A stretch of DNA of 64,000 nt from Rhizobacter koreensis (GCF_013366375.1 NZ_JABWMJ010000003.1:124001-188000); one strand, 5' to 3'; numbered from the stretch's first letter, positions 9,404 through 17,203 are shown. The notes: generated by a model not told the origin, from the letters alone. Numbers and translations: made by a program.

Positions 9404-9744
9404 AGGACGGTGAGCAACGTGAGCACCGGGCGTCCGGCATCGTCGACGATGGTGACGTCGACGCGGCGGAAGTTCGGGTTGGGTGTCGAGCGCACGACGC
9501 GATAGCCGACATAGATGCGGCCGAGCTGGCTGCAGCTGAACTGGCCCTCGACCGGGCGCTGGCCGCGCACCTTGAGCTGCGCGAGCTCGTTGTCGGCGCA
9601 CCATTGGGCGGCGACAACTTCACCGAGGCGCTGCGCGCTGTCGGTCAGCGAGCCGGCGGCGCGGATGCCTGCGCCGAGGGTCACCGCGACGATGGTGAGC
9701 GCGACCAGCACCTCGACGAGCGTGAAGCCGCGCGCCGGGCGCAT
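9400..9744 (-). CDS. gspI: Type II secretion minor pseudopilin GspI
   Basis: Minor pseudopilin of the GspI-J-K tip complex, 114 residues. It has a very short leader, MRPARG, then FTLVEVLVALTIVAVTLGAG with Glu5. The globular domain is small and contains WCADNELAQLKVRG, which matches the conserved A-x-N-x-x motif of GspI. ATG 9744 overlaps the gspH stop (TGATG), and the gene ends overlapping the gspJ start. Confidence 0.93.
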   Translation of the reverse strand: MRPARGFTLVEVLVALTIVAVTLGAGIRAAGSLTDSAQRLGEVVAAQWCADNELAQLKVRGQRPVEGQFSCSQLGRIYVGYRVVRSTPNPNFRRVDVTIVDDAGRPVLTLLTVL

Positions 9745-10298
9745 CACCGCGGAATCTCCGAGGCGGCGCTGATCACGAACGGCCCGAGGCCGTCGGTCGT
9801 GAGCATGAGCTGGCGGTCGTGCAGGCGCAGGACGACGCGCTGCGGCGGGATCATCGGCTCCGGGCCGAGCACCACGACCGGCTGGTCGATCACCTCGGCA
9901 ACGACCTCGCCGTCGAGCCAGCGGGTCGGGAACTCGATGCTGCGCGGCAGCCCCAGAAACTGAAAGCCCACCGGCAGCTGATCGCTCTGCTCGGGCGCCG
10001 CACCGGGGCGCCAGACCGCCACCCGACCGGAAGCGCGCGACTCGGCGCGGCCCCATTCGAGCAGCGCGGCGAGGCGCGCCGCCTCGCGTTCGAGCTGGGT
10101 CTCCGACGCGTCGCGCAGGTTGAGGCTGACCACCGCCGCGGTGACGCCGATGATCACCAGCACGATCATCACCTCGATGAGCGTGAAGCCGCGCGCGAGC
10201 GCGCGGCGACCGCGCACGGCGGGCGTCAGCCGCGTGCCGGCCGCTGACCCGCCTGCGGCGGCGATGAGAGGCGTTCGGCTACTGCCAGGAGCCGACAT
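9744..10298 (-). CDS. gspH: Type II secretion minor pseudopilin GspH
   Basis: Minor pseudopilin linking the tip complex to the GspG shaft. The processing site is LARG followed by FTLIEVMIVLVIIGVTAAVV with Glu5, and the body is a small beta-rich GspH domain (LEWGRAESRASGRVAVW). The start is uncertain. ATG 10298 gives 184 residues but a 37-residue leader and overlaps the end of gspG by 20 bases. A GTG at 10217 would give a conventional short leader (VRGRRALARG). The stop overlaps the gspI start. Confidence 0.88.
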   Translation of the reverse strand: MSAPGSSRTPLIAAAGGSAAGTRLTPAVRGRRALARGFTLIEVMIVLVIIGVTAAVVSLNLRDASETQLEREAARLAALLEWGRAESRASGRVAVWRPGAAPEQSDQLPVGFQFLGLPRSIEFPTRWLDGEVVAEVIDQPVVVLGPEPMIPPQRVVLRLHDRQLMLTTDGLGPFVISAASEIPR

Positions 10299-10797
10299 CG
10301 GCGTTGTTGCCTTCGCCACCCAGGACGCCGTCGGCGCCGAAGCTGTAGACGTCGATCTCGCCTTTCAGGCCCGGGTTCGAGTACTGGTACGGGCGGCCCC
10401 ATGGGTCGTTCGGCAGCTTGTCGAGGTACGACTTCCAGTTGTTTGGGATCGGGCCGCTCGTCGGCTTGGCGACCAGCGCCTGCAGGCCCTGCTCGCCGGT
10501 CGGGTAGCGCATGTTGTCGAGCTTGTAGAGCTTGAGCGCCTGCATCAGGTTGTTCACGTCGGTGCGGGCGGCGGTCACGCGGGCGTCGTCGGCGCGCTCG
10601 ATCAGGTTCGGCACGATCAGCGACGCCAGGATCCCGATGATCACCAGCACGACCATGATCTCGATCAGCGTGAAGCCGCGGCTCGCCGCACGCGCGACCC
10701 GGCGCGTCAGCGTGGCCGGACGCACGGATGCGTCGACGCGGACCTCGGGTCCGCCGCACTCGACAAGGTGCGACGGCGGACGAAGGACTGGATTCAT
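10279..10797 (-). CDS. gspG: Type II secretion major pseudopilin GspG
   Basis: Major subunit of the pseudopilus. The mature part starts FTLIEIMVVLVIIGILASLIVPN, the GspG hallmark. It continues with the KLYKLDNMRYPTGEQGLQAL segment and ends in the calcium-binding loop GADGVLGGEGNNADVGSW, all typical of the family. ATG 10797 gives 172 residues with a 41-residue leader, long for this family. GTG 10725 would give a 17-residue leader. No convincing ribosome-binding site favours either. It is the first gene of the leftward gsp operon and lies divergent to gspC. Confidence 0.95.
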   Translation of the reverse strand: MNPVLRPPSHLVECGGPEVRVDASVRPATLTRRVARAASRGFTLIEIMVVLVIIGILASLIVPNLIERADDARVTAARTDVNNLMQALKLYKLDNMRYPTGEQGLQALVAKPTSGPIPNNWKSYLDKLPNDPWGRPYQYSNPGLKGEIDVYSFGADGVLGGEGNNADVGSWQ

Positions 10798-10868
10798 GGC
10801 GGGATCAGGACCGATCGACGGAGGTCTCGGTCGGCAGTGGGGGCGAAGCGCTGAATGATAATCGGCGC

Positions 10869-11564
10869 ATGTTGGCCCGGATTTCAGCCTTCCTCGTGTG
10901 GGCATTGGTGGCGGCGACCGCGGTGTTCTGGGGTCTTCGCCTGTTCGCCAAGCCTGCGGCGACGCCGCCGCATGTCGTGGCCGTCGCCCCGTCGGCGGGA
11001 GGCGCCGACCTCACGCGGCTGTTCGGCGCGCCGCCGCCCGCGCCGCTGCCGCAGGTCGCGAGCGTGCCGGCGAGCTCGCGCTTTCGCCTGCTCGGCGTGA
11101 TGGCGCCGCGCGGCGCCAAGACCACCACCGATTCGCGCTACGGTCTCGCGCTGATCTCGATCGACGGCAAGCCGGCGCGCGCCTATCGCGTCGGTGCCCG
11201 GGTCGAGAACGATCTGGTGCTGCAGTCGGTGGGCTGGCGCAGCGCGGCGATCGGCGGCGCCGGGCAGCCGCCCGCGGTGCTCGAGCTGCCGCTCCCGACG
11301 CCGCCGAACACCGCCACCTCGCTGCCGCCGGTCGGCTCGAGCGTCGCCGCCCCGATCGCGGTGCACGGCAGTCCCGTGGTGCCCGGCACCCCGCCCCCGC
11401 AGCCATACATGGCGCCGCCGCCGCAACCCTACGTGCCGCCGGCGCAACCTTACGTGCCGCCGGCGCCGGCCGTCGTCGCGCCGCCGCCCGTGGTCACGCC
11501 GCAATCGATGCCGCAGGAGCCGCAGGACAGCATGAACGAGAACGGCAACAGCAACGGGAACTGA
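10869..11564 (+). CDS. gspC: Type II secretion protein GspC, PDZ-less with Pro-rich tail
   Basis: GspC links the inner-membrane platform to the secretin. The 231-residue product has a short N-terminus and one transmembrane helix (ISAFLVWALVAATAVFWGL). A periplasmic homology region follows, with LTRLFG, FRLLGVMAPRG and LALISIDGKPARAYRVGARV, which binds GspD N0. After about residue 140 there is no PDZ or coiled-coil domain. Instead a Pro/Ala-rich tail contains three QPY(V/M)xPP units and ends in an Asn-rich stretch. A GATAAT hexamer lies at 10857-10862, only 7 bases before ATG 10869, so the transcript may be nearly leaderless. It is read away from gspG. Confidence 0.88.
   Translation: MLARISAFLVWALVAATAVFWGLRLFAKPAATPPHVVAVAPSAGGADLTRLFGAPPPAPLPQVASVPASSRFRLLGVMAPRGAKTTTDSRYGLALISIDGKPARAYRVGARVENDLVLQSVGWRSAAIGGAGQPPAVLELPLPTPPNTATSLPPVGSSVAAPIAVHGSPVVPGTPPPQPYMAPPPQPYVPPAQPYVPPAPAVVAPPPVVTPQSMPQEPQDSMNENGNSNGN
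11424..11465 (+). repeat. 21-bp tandem repeat inside gspC
   Basis: Two nearly identical 21-base units, 11424-11444 and 11445-11465, differ by one base (CCC versus CCT). They encode QPYVPPA. A more diverged copy lies just upstream (QPYMAPP). This is an in-frame coding repeat in the Pro-rich tail and can expand or contract without shifting the frame. Confidence 0.85.
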
Positions 11565-11642
11565 TTTTCGTGGACCGGCGGTCCCGGACAATCCGTGCGG
11601 TTGCTGGTCTGGAGCGGCGCCCGGTGCGGGCCGGATCGGCGG

Positions 11643-13211
11643 CTACTTCAGGAACAGGCGATACGCCGGGTTGTCGGTCTCGTCGGCGCAGGGATAGGCC
11701 AGGCCGTCGAGGAACGCACCGAACGATGCGTGGTCGGCCTCCGGCACCTGGATGCCGACCAGGATGCGGCCGTAGTCGGCGCCCTGGTTGCGATAGTGGA
11801 ACAGGCTGATGTTCCAGCCCGCCGGCATGCTCGAGAGGAACCGCATCAGCGCCCCCGGGCGTTCCGGAAACACGAAGCGGTAGAGCCGCTCGTCATGCGC
11901 GAGCTCGCTGCGCCCCCCGACCATGTGGCGCACGTGCTCCTTGGCCAGGTCGTCGTCGGTCAGGTCGAGCGTCTCGAAGCCGTGCTCGACAAAGTTGCGC
12001 GCGAGCCGCGTCGATTCGGTTCGGTCGGCAGTTGCGATGCCGACGAAAACGTGCGCCACCTTGGCGTCCGAGATGCGGTAGTTGAACTCGGTGACCGCCC
12101 GCGGGCCGACCACCTCGCAGAAACGCCGAAAACTGCCGCGCTCCTCGGGAATGGTCACCGCGAACAGCGCTTCGCGCTCCTCGCCGACCTCGGCGCGCTC
12201 GGCCACGAAGCGCAGGCGGTCGAAGTTCATGTTGGCGCCGCTCGTGATCGCGACGAAGGTCTTGTCGCGCACGCCGTGCTGGGCGACGTACTGCTTGATC
12301 GCCGCGACACCCATCGCGCCTGACGGCTCGAGAATGCTGCGGGTGTCCTGGAACACGTCCTTGATGGCGGCGCAGACCGCGTCGCCGTCGACCGCGACGT
12401 AGTCGTCGACCAGTTCGCTGGCGAGGCGGTAGGTCTCGGCGCCGACGACCTTGACCGCGGTGCCGTCGGCAAAGAGGCCGACTTCGTCGAGCTGCACGCG
12501 CGAGCCCTCGCGCACCGAGCGCAGCATCGCGTCGGAGTCGTTCATCTGCACGCCGATCACGCGGATGTCGGGTCGCACCGCCTTCACATAGGCGGCGACG
12601 CCGGCGATCAGGCCGCCGCCGCCGATCGGCACGAAGATGGCGTCGATCGAGTCGGGGTGCTGGCGCAGGATCTCCATCGCGATGGTGCCCTGGCCGGCGA
12701 TCACGTCGGGATCGTCGAACGGATGGACGAACGTCAGGCCCTGCTCGGCGGCGAGGGTGAGCGCGTGACCGTAGGCGTCGGAGTAGCTGTCGCCGTGCAG
12801 CACGACCTCGCCGCCGCGGCCGCGCACCGCGTCGACCTTGACGCTCGGCGTGGTGTTGGGCATCACGATGAGAGCTCGGCAGCCCAGGCGGCCTGCAGCG
12901 AGCGCGACCCCCTGCGCATGGTTGCCGGCCGACGCGCAGATCACGCCGCGCTGCAGTTCCTCGGGGCGCAGCTGCGCCATCTTGTTGTAGGCGCCGCGCA
13001 ACTTGAAGCTGAACACCGGCTGCGTGTCTTCCCGCTTGAAGTACACCCGGTTGGCGAGCCGCTTCGAGAGCTCGCTCGCGAGCTCGAGGCCGGTCTCGAT
13101 TGCGACGTCGTAGACGCGCGAAGTGAGGATCTTTTGCAGGTAGTCCGAAAGGCCGAGCGCGCGCGGCGCGGCGGCGGCAGGAGCGGTGGGTTCGGTTGCG
13201 CTCGGCGTCAT
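11643..13211 (-). CDS. ilvA: Threonine dehydratase, biosynthetic (IlvA)
   Basis: PLP-dependent deaminase that converts threonine to 2-oxobutanoate, the first step of isoleucine synthesis. The 522 residues have an Ala-rich N-terminal extension, then the fold II catalytic domain. The PLP lysine is at about residue 70 in SFKLRGAYNKM, the substrate loop is SAGNHAQGVA and the phosphate loop is PIGGGGL. Two ACT-like regulatory domains follow the catalytic domain, starting near residue 335 (REALFAVTIPEERG, RFVFPERPGALM). That is the feedback-sensitive biosynthetic form rather than the short catabolic one. ATG 13211 is preceded by ACGGAGAACG, a good ribosome-binding site. The frame is open further upstream through the leader, but the homology begins after this ATG. 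Confidence 0.96.
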   Translation of the reverse strand: MTPSATEPTAPAAAAPRALGLSDYLQKILTSRVYDVAIETGLELASELSKRLANRVYFKREDTQPVFSFKLRGAYNKMAQLRPEELQRGVICASAGNHAQGVALAAGRLGCRALIVMPNTTPSVKVDAVRGRGGEVVLHGDSYSDAYGHALTLAAEQGLTFVHPFDDPDVIAGQGTIAMEILRQHPDSIDAIFVPIGGGGLIAGVAAYVKAVRPDIRVIGVQMNDSDAMLRSVREGSRVQLDEVGLFADGTAVKVVGAETYRLASELVDDYVAVDGDAVCAAIKDVFQDTRSILEPSGAMGVAAIKQYVAQHGVRDKTFVAITSGANMNFDRLRFVAERAEVGEEREALFAVTIPEERGSFRRFCEVVGPRAVTEFNYRISDAKVAHVFVGIATADRTESTRLARNFVEHGFETLDLTDDDLAKEHVRHMVGGRSELAHDERLYRFVFPERPGALMRFLSSMPAGWNISLFHYRNQGADYGRILVGIQVPEADHASFGAFLDGLAYPCADETDNPAYRLFLK

Positions 13212-13287
13212 GTCGTTCTCCGTGCAGGCGCGGAGCGCGCCGCATCTTACGTGGCGCGCCGTCACAACTACGGTCCGCCCGGGGACC

Positions 13288-13323
13288 AAAAGAAAAAAGC
13301 CCAAGGCATTGCTGCCTTGGGCT
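13288..13323 (-). terminator. Intrinsic terminator in the ilvA leader (candidate attenuator)
   Basis: The perfect 11-base stem is 13298-13308 paired with 13313-13323, with a four-base loop (GCAA in the RNA). In the leftward direction it is followed by six T, one C and four T. It works only for leftward transcription and ends 76 bases before the ilvA start. The nearest leftward gene upstream (coq7) lies beyond the oppositely read osmC gene, so the natural target is the ilvA leader transcript itself. Confidence 0.8.
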
Positions 13324-13326
13324 GAA

Positions 13327-13347
13327 TCCACCAATGGAGGAGGTGGA
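13327..13347 (-). promoter_or_regulatory. Leader hairpin 5' of the ilvA terminator
   Basis: Six-base arms TCCACC (13327-13332) and GGTGGA (13342-13347) can fold in the leader RNA just before the terminator stem. Together the two hairpins look like the paired structures of an attenuator. No strong alternative pairing between them was found by eye. Confidence 0.35.
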
Positions 13348-13419
13348 GGAGACAACCGGTCGGGGCCACGCATTTCGAAGGCTGCGTGTGCCGGGAATCT
13401 GCTGTCAACGCTGGAGGCG

Positions 13420-13448
13420 AGTGTAAGCGCGATATTGCTGCGCCGCAA
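13420..13448 (-). promoter_or_regulatory. Predicted sigma70 promoter for the ilvA leader
   Basis: On the minus strand, TTGCGG (13443-13448) is followed after 17 bases by TACACT (13420-13425). This would start transcription near 13412 and give a leader of about 200 bases. An inverted repeat (13429-13454) covers the -35 box and most of the spacer. Confidence 0.45.
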
Positions 13449-13454
13449 TATCGC
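13429..13454. promoter_or_regulatory. 10-bp inverted repeat, candidate operator between ilvA and osmC
   Basis: GCGATATTGC (13429-13438) and GCAATATCGC (13445-13454) are perfect reverse complements separated by six bases. The repeat overlaps the proposed ilvA promoter and lies about 120 bases before the divergent osmC start, so a dimeric regulator could control either gene. The regulator is not identifiable from the sequence. Confidence 0.5.
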
Positions 13455-13576
13455 TTCCCGACGAACGGCTTTATGGCGCCCCCGAACGACGGGGCGGCGA
13501 TGCCCGGGAGCGCTCGCGCGGCTCCGCGCACAATCCGGTTCGTCTCACTGCGGGCGCCGCAACGCCCCTCGTCGTC

Positions 13577-14002
13577 ATGGAATGCACGATCAACTGGCTC
13601 CCGGCAAGCGGGATGGCGTTCGCGGCCGAAACCGGCAGCGGTCACGTCCTCGTCATGGACGGTGCGCCCGATGGTGGCGGGCGCAACCTCGCGCCGAGGC
13701 CGATGGAGACGGTGCTCGCCGGCACCGGCGCGTGCACCGCGTACGACGTCGTGCTCATCCTCAAGCGGGGTCGCCACGCCGTGCGCGGCTGCCAGGTCAA
13801 GGTGACCGCCGAGCGCGCGACGGAGGACCCGAAGGTCTTCACGGCGATCCACATGCACTTCGTCGTGACGGGCAAGGCGTTGCCGCCCGAGGCGGTCGAG
13901 CGTGCGGTGCGCCTGTCTCACGAGAAGTACTGCTCGGCGAGCAGCATGCTTGCAAAGACGGCCGAGATCACGACGAGCGTGACGATCGAGGCGGGCGAGT
14001 AG
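13577..14002 (+). CDS. OsmC family protein (YhfA-like)
   Basis: Small protein of the OsmC/Ohr fold, 141 residues. The two family cysteines are present: C53 in GTGACTAYDVV and C119 in HEKYCSASSML. The surrounding sequence (GACTAYDVVLILKR, KYCSxSxML) is closest to the YhfA subgroup rather than to Ohr or OsmC proper. Members are thiol-dependent peroxidases or of unknown substrate; I would not assign a substrate here. ATG 13577 is the start. It is read away from ilvA and converges on coq7. Confidence 0.85.
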   Translation: MECTINWLPASGMAFAAETGSGHVLVMDGAPDGGGRNLAPRPMETVLAGTGACTAYDVVLILKRGRHAVRGCQVKVTAERATEDPKVFTAIHMHFVVTGKALPPEAVERAVRLSHEKYCSASSMLAKTAEITTSVTIEAGE

Positions 14003-14031
14003 GCGCCGCTGCGAGGCGCCGGTTGCGCAAT

Positions 14032-14051
14032 CCTGCGGCTGCGGCCGCAGG
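14032..14051. terminator. Stem-loop between convergent osmC and coq7
   Basis: CCTGCGGC (14032-14039) pairs perfectly with GCCGCAGG (14044-14051) across a four-base loop, immediately after both stop codons. There is no T run on either side, so efficient intrinsic termination is not certain. Confidence 0.4.
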
Positions 14052-14056
14052 CCGCG

Positions 14057-14713
14057 TCAGAGGTGGTGCGCGGTCGTCGTCATGACCTTGGCAGCGCCGC
14101 GCATCGCCCAGCGCACCGGCGCCGGCAGGCGCACACCGCCGGCGCGCTCGGCGGCTGCACCATGCCGCGCCTCGTCGTCCTTCATCTGCTGGACGATCGC
14201 ACGCGAAGCAGTGTCTGCGGCGGGCAGCCGTCCGAGATGGCTTTCCAGGTGCTGCTCGACCTGGCGCTCGGTTTCGACGACGAACCCGAGGCTGACGCGG
14301 TCACCGGCACGCGCCGCCAGGAGCCCGAAGCCGAAGGCACCCGCGTACCAGAGCGGGTTCAGCAGGCTCGGCCGTGCGCCGAGTTCGCGCAGGCGTTGTC
14401 GGGTCCACGCGAGGTGATCGGTCTCGTCGCGCGCCGCGGTTTCGAACTGGCGCCGCGTCGTGTCGCCGCGCGCGGCAAGCGCTTGCGCGGTGTACAGCGC
14501 CTGCGCGCAGACCTCGCCGACGTGGTTGACCCGCATCAGCGCGCCGGCTTCGCGACGTTCCGCGCCGCTGAGCCCGACCGCGTCGCCTGCCGCACCGGCG
14601 CCGGCGGGGTACGGCCGGGCGGCGTGATCGGCTCCCGTCAAGGAGCGCAGGGCCCGCTCGACGACCGTCAGCAGGCGATCGGTCGGCGTGAGTTCGGGTC
14701 GGGTCGGCTGCAT
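14057..14713 (-). CDS. coq7: Coq7-type demethoxyubiquinone hydroxylase
   Basis: Di-iron carboxylate monooxygenase acting on the ubiquinone ring (C6 hydroxylation) at the membrane. The 218-residue protein shows the ligand pattern of the ferritin-like family: [15 protein letters not shown], then [13 protein letters not shown] (ExxH type), [15 protein letters not shown], and finally [13 protein letters not shown]. The first 60 residues are a less conserved extension with [15 protein letters not shown] 14713 is the only sensible start. It converges with osmC and is divergent to the porin. Confidence 0.93.
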   Translation of the reverse strand: MQPTRPELTPTDRLLTVVERALRSLTGADHAARPYPAGAGAAGDAVGLSGAERREAGALMRVNHVGEVCAQALYTAQALAARGDTTRRQFETAARDETDHLAWTRQRLRELGARPSLLNPLWYAGAFGFGLLAARAGDRVSLGFVVETERQVEQHLESHLGRLPAADTASRAIVQQMKDDEARHGAAAERAGGVRLPAPVRWAMRGAAKVMTTTAHHL

Positions 14714-14967
14714 CGCCCCAGAATACCGGAACGGGTCCTGCCTAGGCGCTGCAAGCCGCCTCGACTCGCTCGAACAGCGCCGGCTTCACCCGCCAGTTCT
14801 CGTTGTGCCCAGACAACACAAGCGCCTTTTTTGGGAGGCAACGCTTTCCAGCCCCCCGGCCCTCTGGTGCAATACACACAACTTCCGCTGAGGGGGTTGC
14901 GCCTGATCTGCCCACCGCAGGTGATTTCGTGATCGGGACCTCTTGTTCAACCTAGGAGATAGTTGCA

Positions 14968-16065
14968 ATGAAAAAATCTCTGCTCGCCCTTGCTGTTCTG
15001 GGCGCCTTTAGTGGCGTCGCCTCGGCGCAATCGTCGGTCACCCTGTACGGCACGATCGACCTGGCTGGTCGTTACGTCAAGAACGAAGGCAGCAACCGCC
15101 GTTTCAGCCTGGCTTCGGACGGCCTGAACAGCAGCCAGCTCGGCTTCCGTGGCGTCGAAGACCTCGGCGGCGGCCTCAAGGCCAGCTTCGTTCTTCTGGC
15201 CGGCGTGAACGCCGACAGCGGCACCGCCAACGGCAAGTTCTGGAACCGTCGTTCGACCGTCAGCCTGTCGAGCAACGCCGGCGAAATCCGCCTCGGCCGT
15301 GACTACACCCCGACGTTCTGGAACCTGACCCTGTTCGATGCCTTCGGCACCAACGGTCTGGGCAATTCGCTGAACACCGCCCAGCGTCACCCGGGCACCC
15401 GCCAAGACAACACGATCCAGTACTTCCTGCCGTCGAACCTCGGTGGCTGGTACGGTCAGTTCATGGCTGGTACGAGCGAAGGCGCCACCTCGGGTGACCG
15501 TCCGGCCCGCTACCTTGGCGGCCGCGTGGGCTTCGCCGCGGGTCCGTTCGACGTCGCTGTCGCCGGTGCCCAGATCCGCTATCGCGGTGCCTCCTTCAAT
15601 GGCTGGACCGCTGGTGCCCCGGGCGGCGCGATCACGAACGACGACCAGAAGTCGATCAACGTCGGTGCCTCGTGGAACTTTGGCTTCGCCAAGCTGATGG
15701 GCTACGTCGACTACGAGCGTCTGGACAACGCCGCTGACGACCGCGAACTGCGCGGCTCGATCAGCGCGGTCATCCCGTTCGGCCAGAGCGAAGTGCACGT
15801 CGGCTACGACCGCAGCCGTCTGCGTCGTGACGGCGCCGGCACCAGCACGGCTCAGCAGCTGAAGGCCAGCTACGTGTACAACCTGTCGAAGCGCACCGCG
15901 GTGTACGGCACGGTTTCGTACCTCGACAACAACCGCAACGCGGCCATGTCGATCGCTCCGGCGAGCGGCACGAACGCCTCGACGGGCAGCCAGTCGGCGA
16001 CGGCTCTGCCGAGCACCGGCGGCGACTCGCGTGGTGTCGAGTTCGGTGTTCGTCACTTCTTCTGA
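14968..16065 (+). CDS. Gram-negative porin (Burkholderia-type trimeric porin)
   Basis: Outer-membrane general diffusion porin, 365 residues. The signal peptide is MKKSLLALAVLGAFSGVASA. It is followed by QSSVTLYGTIDLAG, the invariant first strand of this family. Alternating beta strands follow, with a loop-3 region (RDYTPTFWNLTLFDAFG) and the terminal GVEFGVRHFF ending in aromatic Phe, the signal for BAM insertion. Codon use favours GGT, CGT, AAG and CTG more than neighbouring genes, as in highly expressed genes. A strong AGGAGA ribosome-binding site (14954-14959) precedes ATG 14968. The 254 bases upstream are non-coding and must hold its promoter; I could not fix the boxes. A terminator follows directly. 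Confidence 0.95.
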   Translation: MKKSLLALAVLGAFSGVASAQSSVTLYGTIDLAGRYVKNEGSNRRFSLASDGLNSSQLGFRGVEDLGGGLKASFVLLAGVNADSGTANGKFWNRRSTVSLSSNAGEIRLGRDYTPTFWNLTLFDAFGTNGLGNSLNTAQRHPGTRQDNTIQYFLPSNLGGWYGQFMAGTSEGATSGDRPARYLGGRVGFAAGPFDVAVAGAQIRYRGASFNGWTAGAPGGAITNDDQKSINVGASWNFGFAKLMGYVDYERLDNAADDRELRGSISAVIPFGQSEVHVGYDRSRLRRDGAGTSTAQQLKASYVYNLSKRTAVYGTVSYLDNNRNAAMSIAPASGTNASTGSQSATALPSTGGDSRGVEFGVRHFF

Positions 16066-16104
16066 TCGGACGCCTGCCTCGCGCAAGCAACCATCGGTTT
16101 GAAG

Positions 16105-16135
16105 AAAGGCCGCCTCCGGGCGGCCTTTTCTTTTT
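16105..16135 (+). terminator. Intrinsic terminator of the porin gene
   Basis: A ten-base perfect stem, 16105-16114 with 16119-16128, has a four-base loop and is followed by TTTTCTTTTT-type sequence. It lies 40 bases after the porin stop and isolates it from the transporter operon. Confidence 0.92.
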
Positions 16136-16219
16136 GGGAGAGTACAGACGCGGCGACGAGGCACCGACCCGGGCATCCCCTGCTGACGCGAGGCCCCGCT
16201 TTTGCTTTGATGCAGCCTG

Positions 16220-17203
16220 ATGCTTGCTTTCGTTCTCCGTCGCCTCGCGCAGGCCGTCGTCGTGATGCTGACGGTTGCCTTCATCGCCTTCATGCTTTTC
16301 CAGTACGTGGGCGATCCGGTCACCAACATCCTCGGGCAGGATGCGACGCCCCAGCAGCGCCAGCAGCTGCGCAGCGACCTCGGCCTCGACCGCCCGTTCC
16401 CGGTGCAGTTCGCGCGCTTCGTCGGCAATGCGGTGCGCGGCGAGTTCGGCCTCAGCCTGCGTCAGGGGCGCAAGGTCTCGGGTCTGATCGTCGAGCGTCT
16501 GCCCGCGACGCTCGAGCTGTCGCTGCTGGCTGCGTTGCTCGCGCTGCTCGCCGGCATTCCCATGGGCGTCTATGCCGCACTGCGACGCGGCTCGTTCGTC
16601 TCGCACGCGCTGATGACGGTCTCGCTCGTGGGCGTGTCGCTGCCGACGTTCCTGATCGGCATCCTGCTGATTCTCGTGTTCGCGGTCACGCTCAACTGGC
16701 TGCCGAGCTTCGGACGCGGTGAGGTCGTCTCGATCGGCGGCTGGACCAGCGGCCTCTTCACCGTCGACGGCTGGAAGCACCTCATCCTCCCGGCCGTCAC
16801 GCTCGCGATCTTCCAGCTCACCCTGAGCATGCGCCTCGTGCGCTCCGAGATGCTCGAGGTGCTGCGCACCGACTACATCAAGTTCGCGCGCGCGCGAGGG
16901 TTGTCGGATCGCGCGGTGCACTTCAAACACGCCCTCAAGAACACGCTGGTGCCGGTGATCACCATCACCGGGCTGCAGCTCGGTTCGATCATTGCTTTCG
17001 CGATCATCACCGAGACGGTGTTCCAGTGGCCTGGCATGGGGCTGCTCTTCATCCAGGCGGTGAGCTTCGCCGACATCCCGATCATGGCGGCCTACCTGTG
17101 CCTGATCGCGCTGATCTTCGTCCTGATCAACCTGATCGTCGATCTGCTCTATTTCGCGGTCGATCCGCGCCTGCGCATCGAGCGGGCGGCGGGCGCGCAC
17201 TGA
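16220..17203 (+). CDS. Dipeptide/oligopeptide ABC transporter permease (DppB/OppB family)
   Basis: First membrane subunit of a peptide-type importer, 327 residues. It starts MLAFVLRRLAQAVVVMLTVAF, the standard DppB opening, and has six transmembrane helices. The cytoplasmic EAA-type loop is near residue 220 (LRTDYIKFARARGLS), and the IITETVFQWPGMG motif is near residue 260. The helices and C-terminus (DLLYFAVDPRLR) are complete. ATG 16220 matches the family start; the ribosome-binding site is weak. It opens a five-gene operon: permease, binding protein, permease, two ATPases. Confidence 0.93.
   Translation: MLAFVLRRLAQAVVVMLTVAFIAFMLFQYVGDPVTNILGQDATPQQRQQLRSDLGLDRPFPVQFARFVGNAVRGEFGLSLRQGRKVSGLIVERLPATLELSLLAALLALLAGIPMGVYAALRRGSFVSHALMTVSLVGVSLPTFLIGILLILVFAVTLNWLPSFGRGEVVSIGGWTSGLFTVDGWKHLILPAVTLAIFQLTLSMRLVRSEMLEVLRTDYIKFARARGLSDRAVHFKHALKNTLVPVITITGLQLGSIIAFAIITETVFQWPGMGLLFIQAVSFADIPIMAAYLCLIALIFVLINLIVDLLYFAVDPRLRIERAAGAH

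Larger units (their letters stand above)
13268..13369 (-). other. Possible Leu/Trp-rich leader ORF upstream of ilvA
   Basis: A 33-codon frame starting at GTG 13369 reads MAPTGCLLHLLHWWIQPK at its beginning, with four CTC leucine codons and two adjacent tryptophan codons followed by isoleucine. It lies in the transcribed leader between the proposed promoter and the terminator hairpin. Its stop (13268-13270) lies beyond the terminator, unlike a classic attenuator peptide, and no clear ribosome-binding site precedes it. It may be chance. Confidence 0.3.

Noticed and set aside
11400..11466. CRISPR-like short repeats
   Set aside because: They are directly adjacent 21-bp coding repeats without spacers, in frame in gspC.
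14802..14816. Short inverted repeat GTTGT-N5-ACAAC upstream of the porin
   Set aside because: Arms of five bases are expected often by chance and it does not overlap a promoter I can define.
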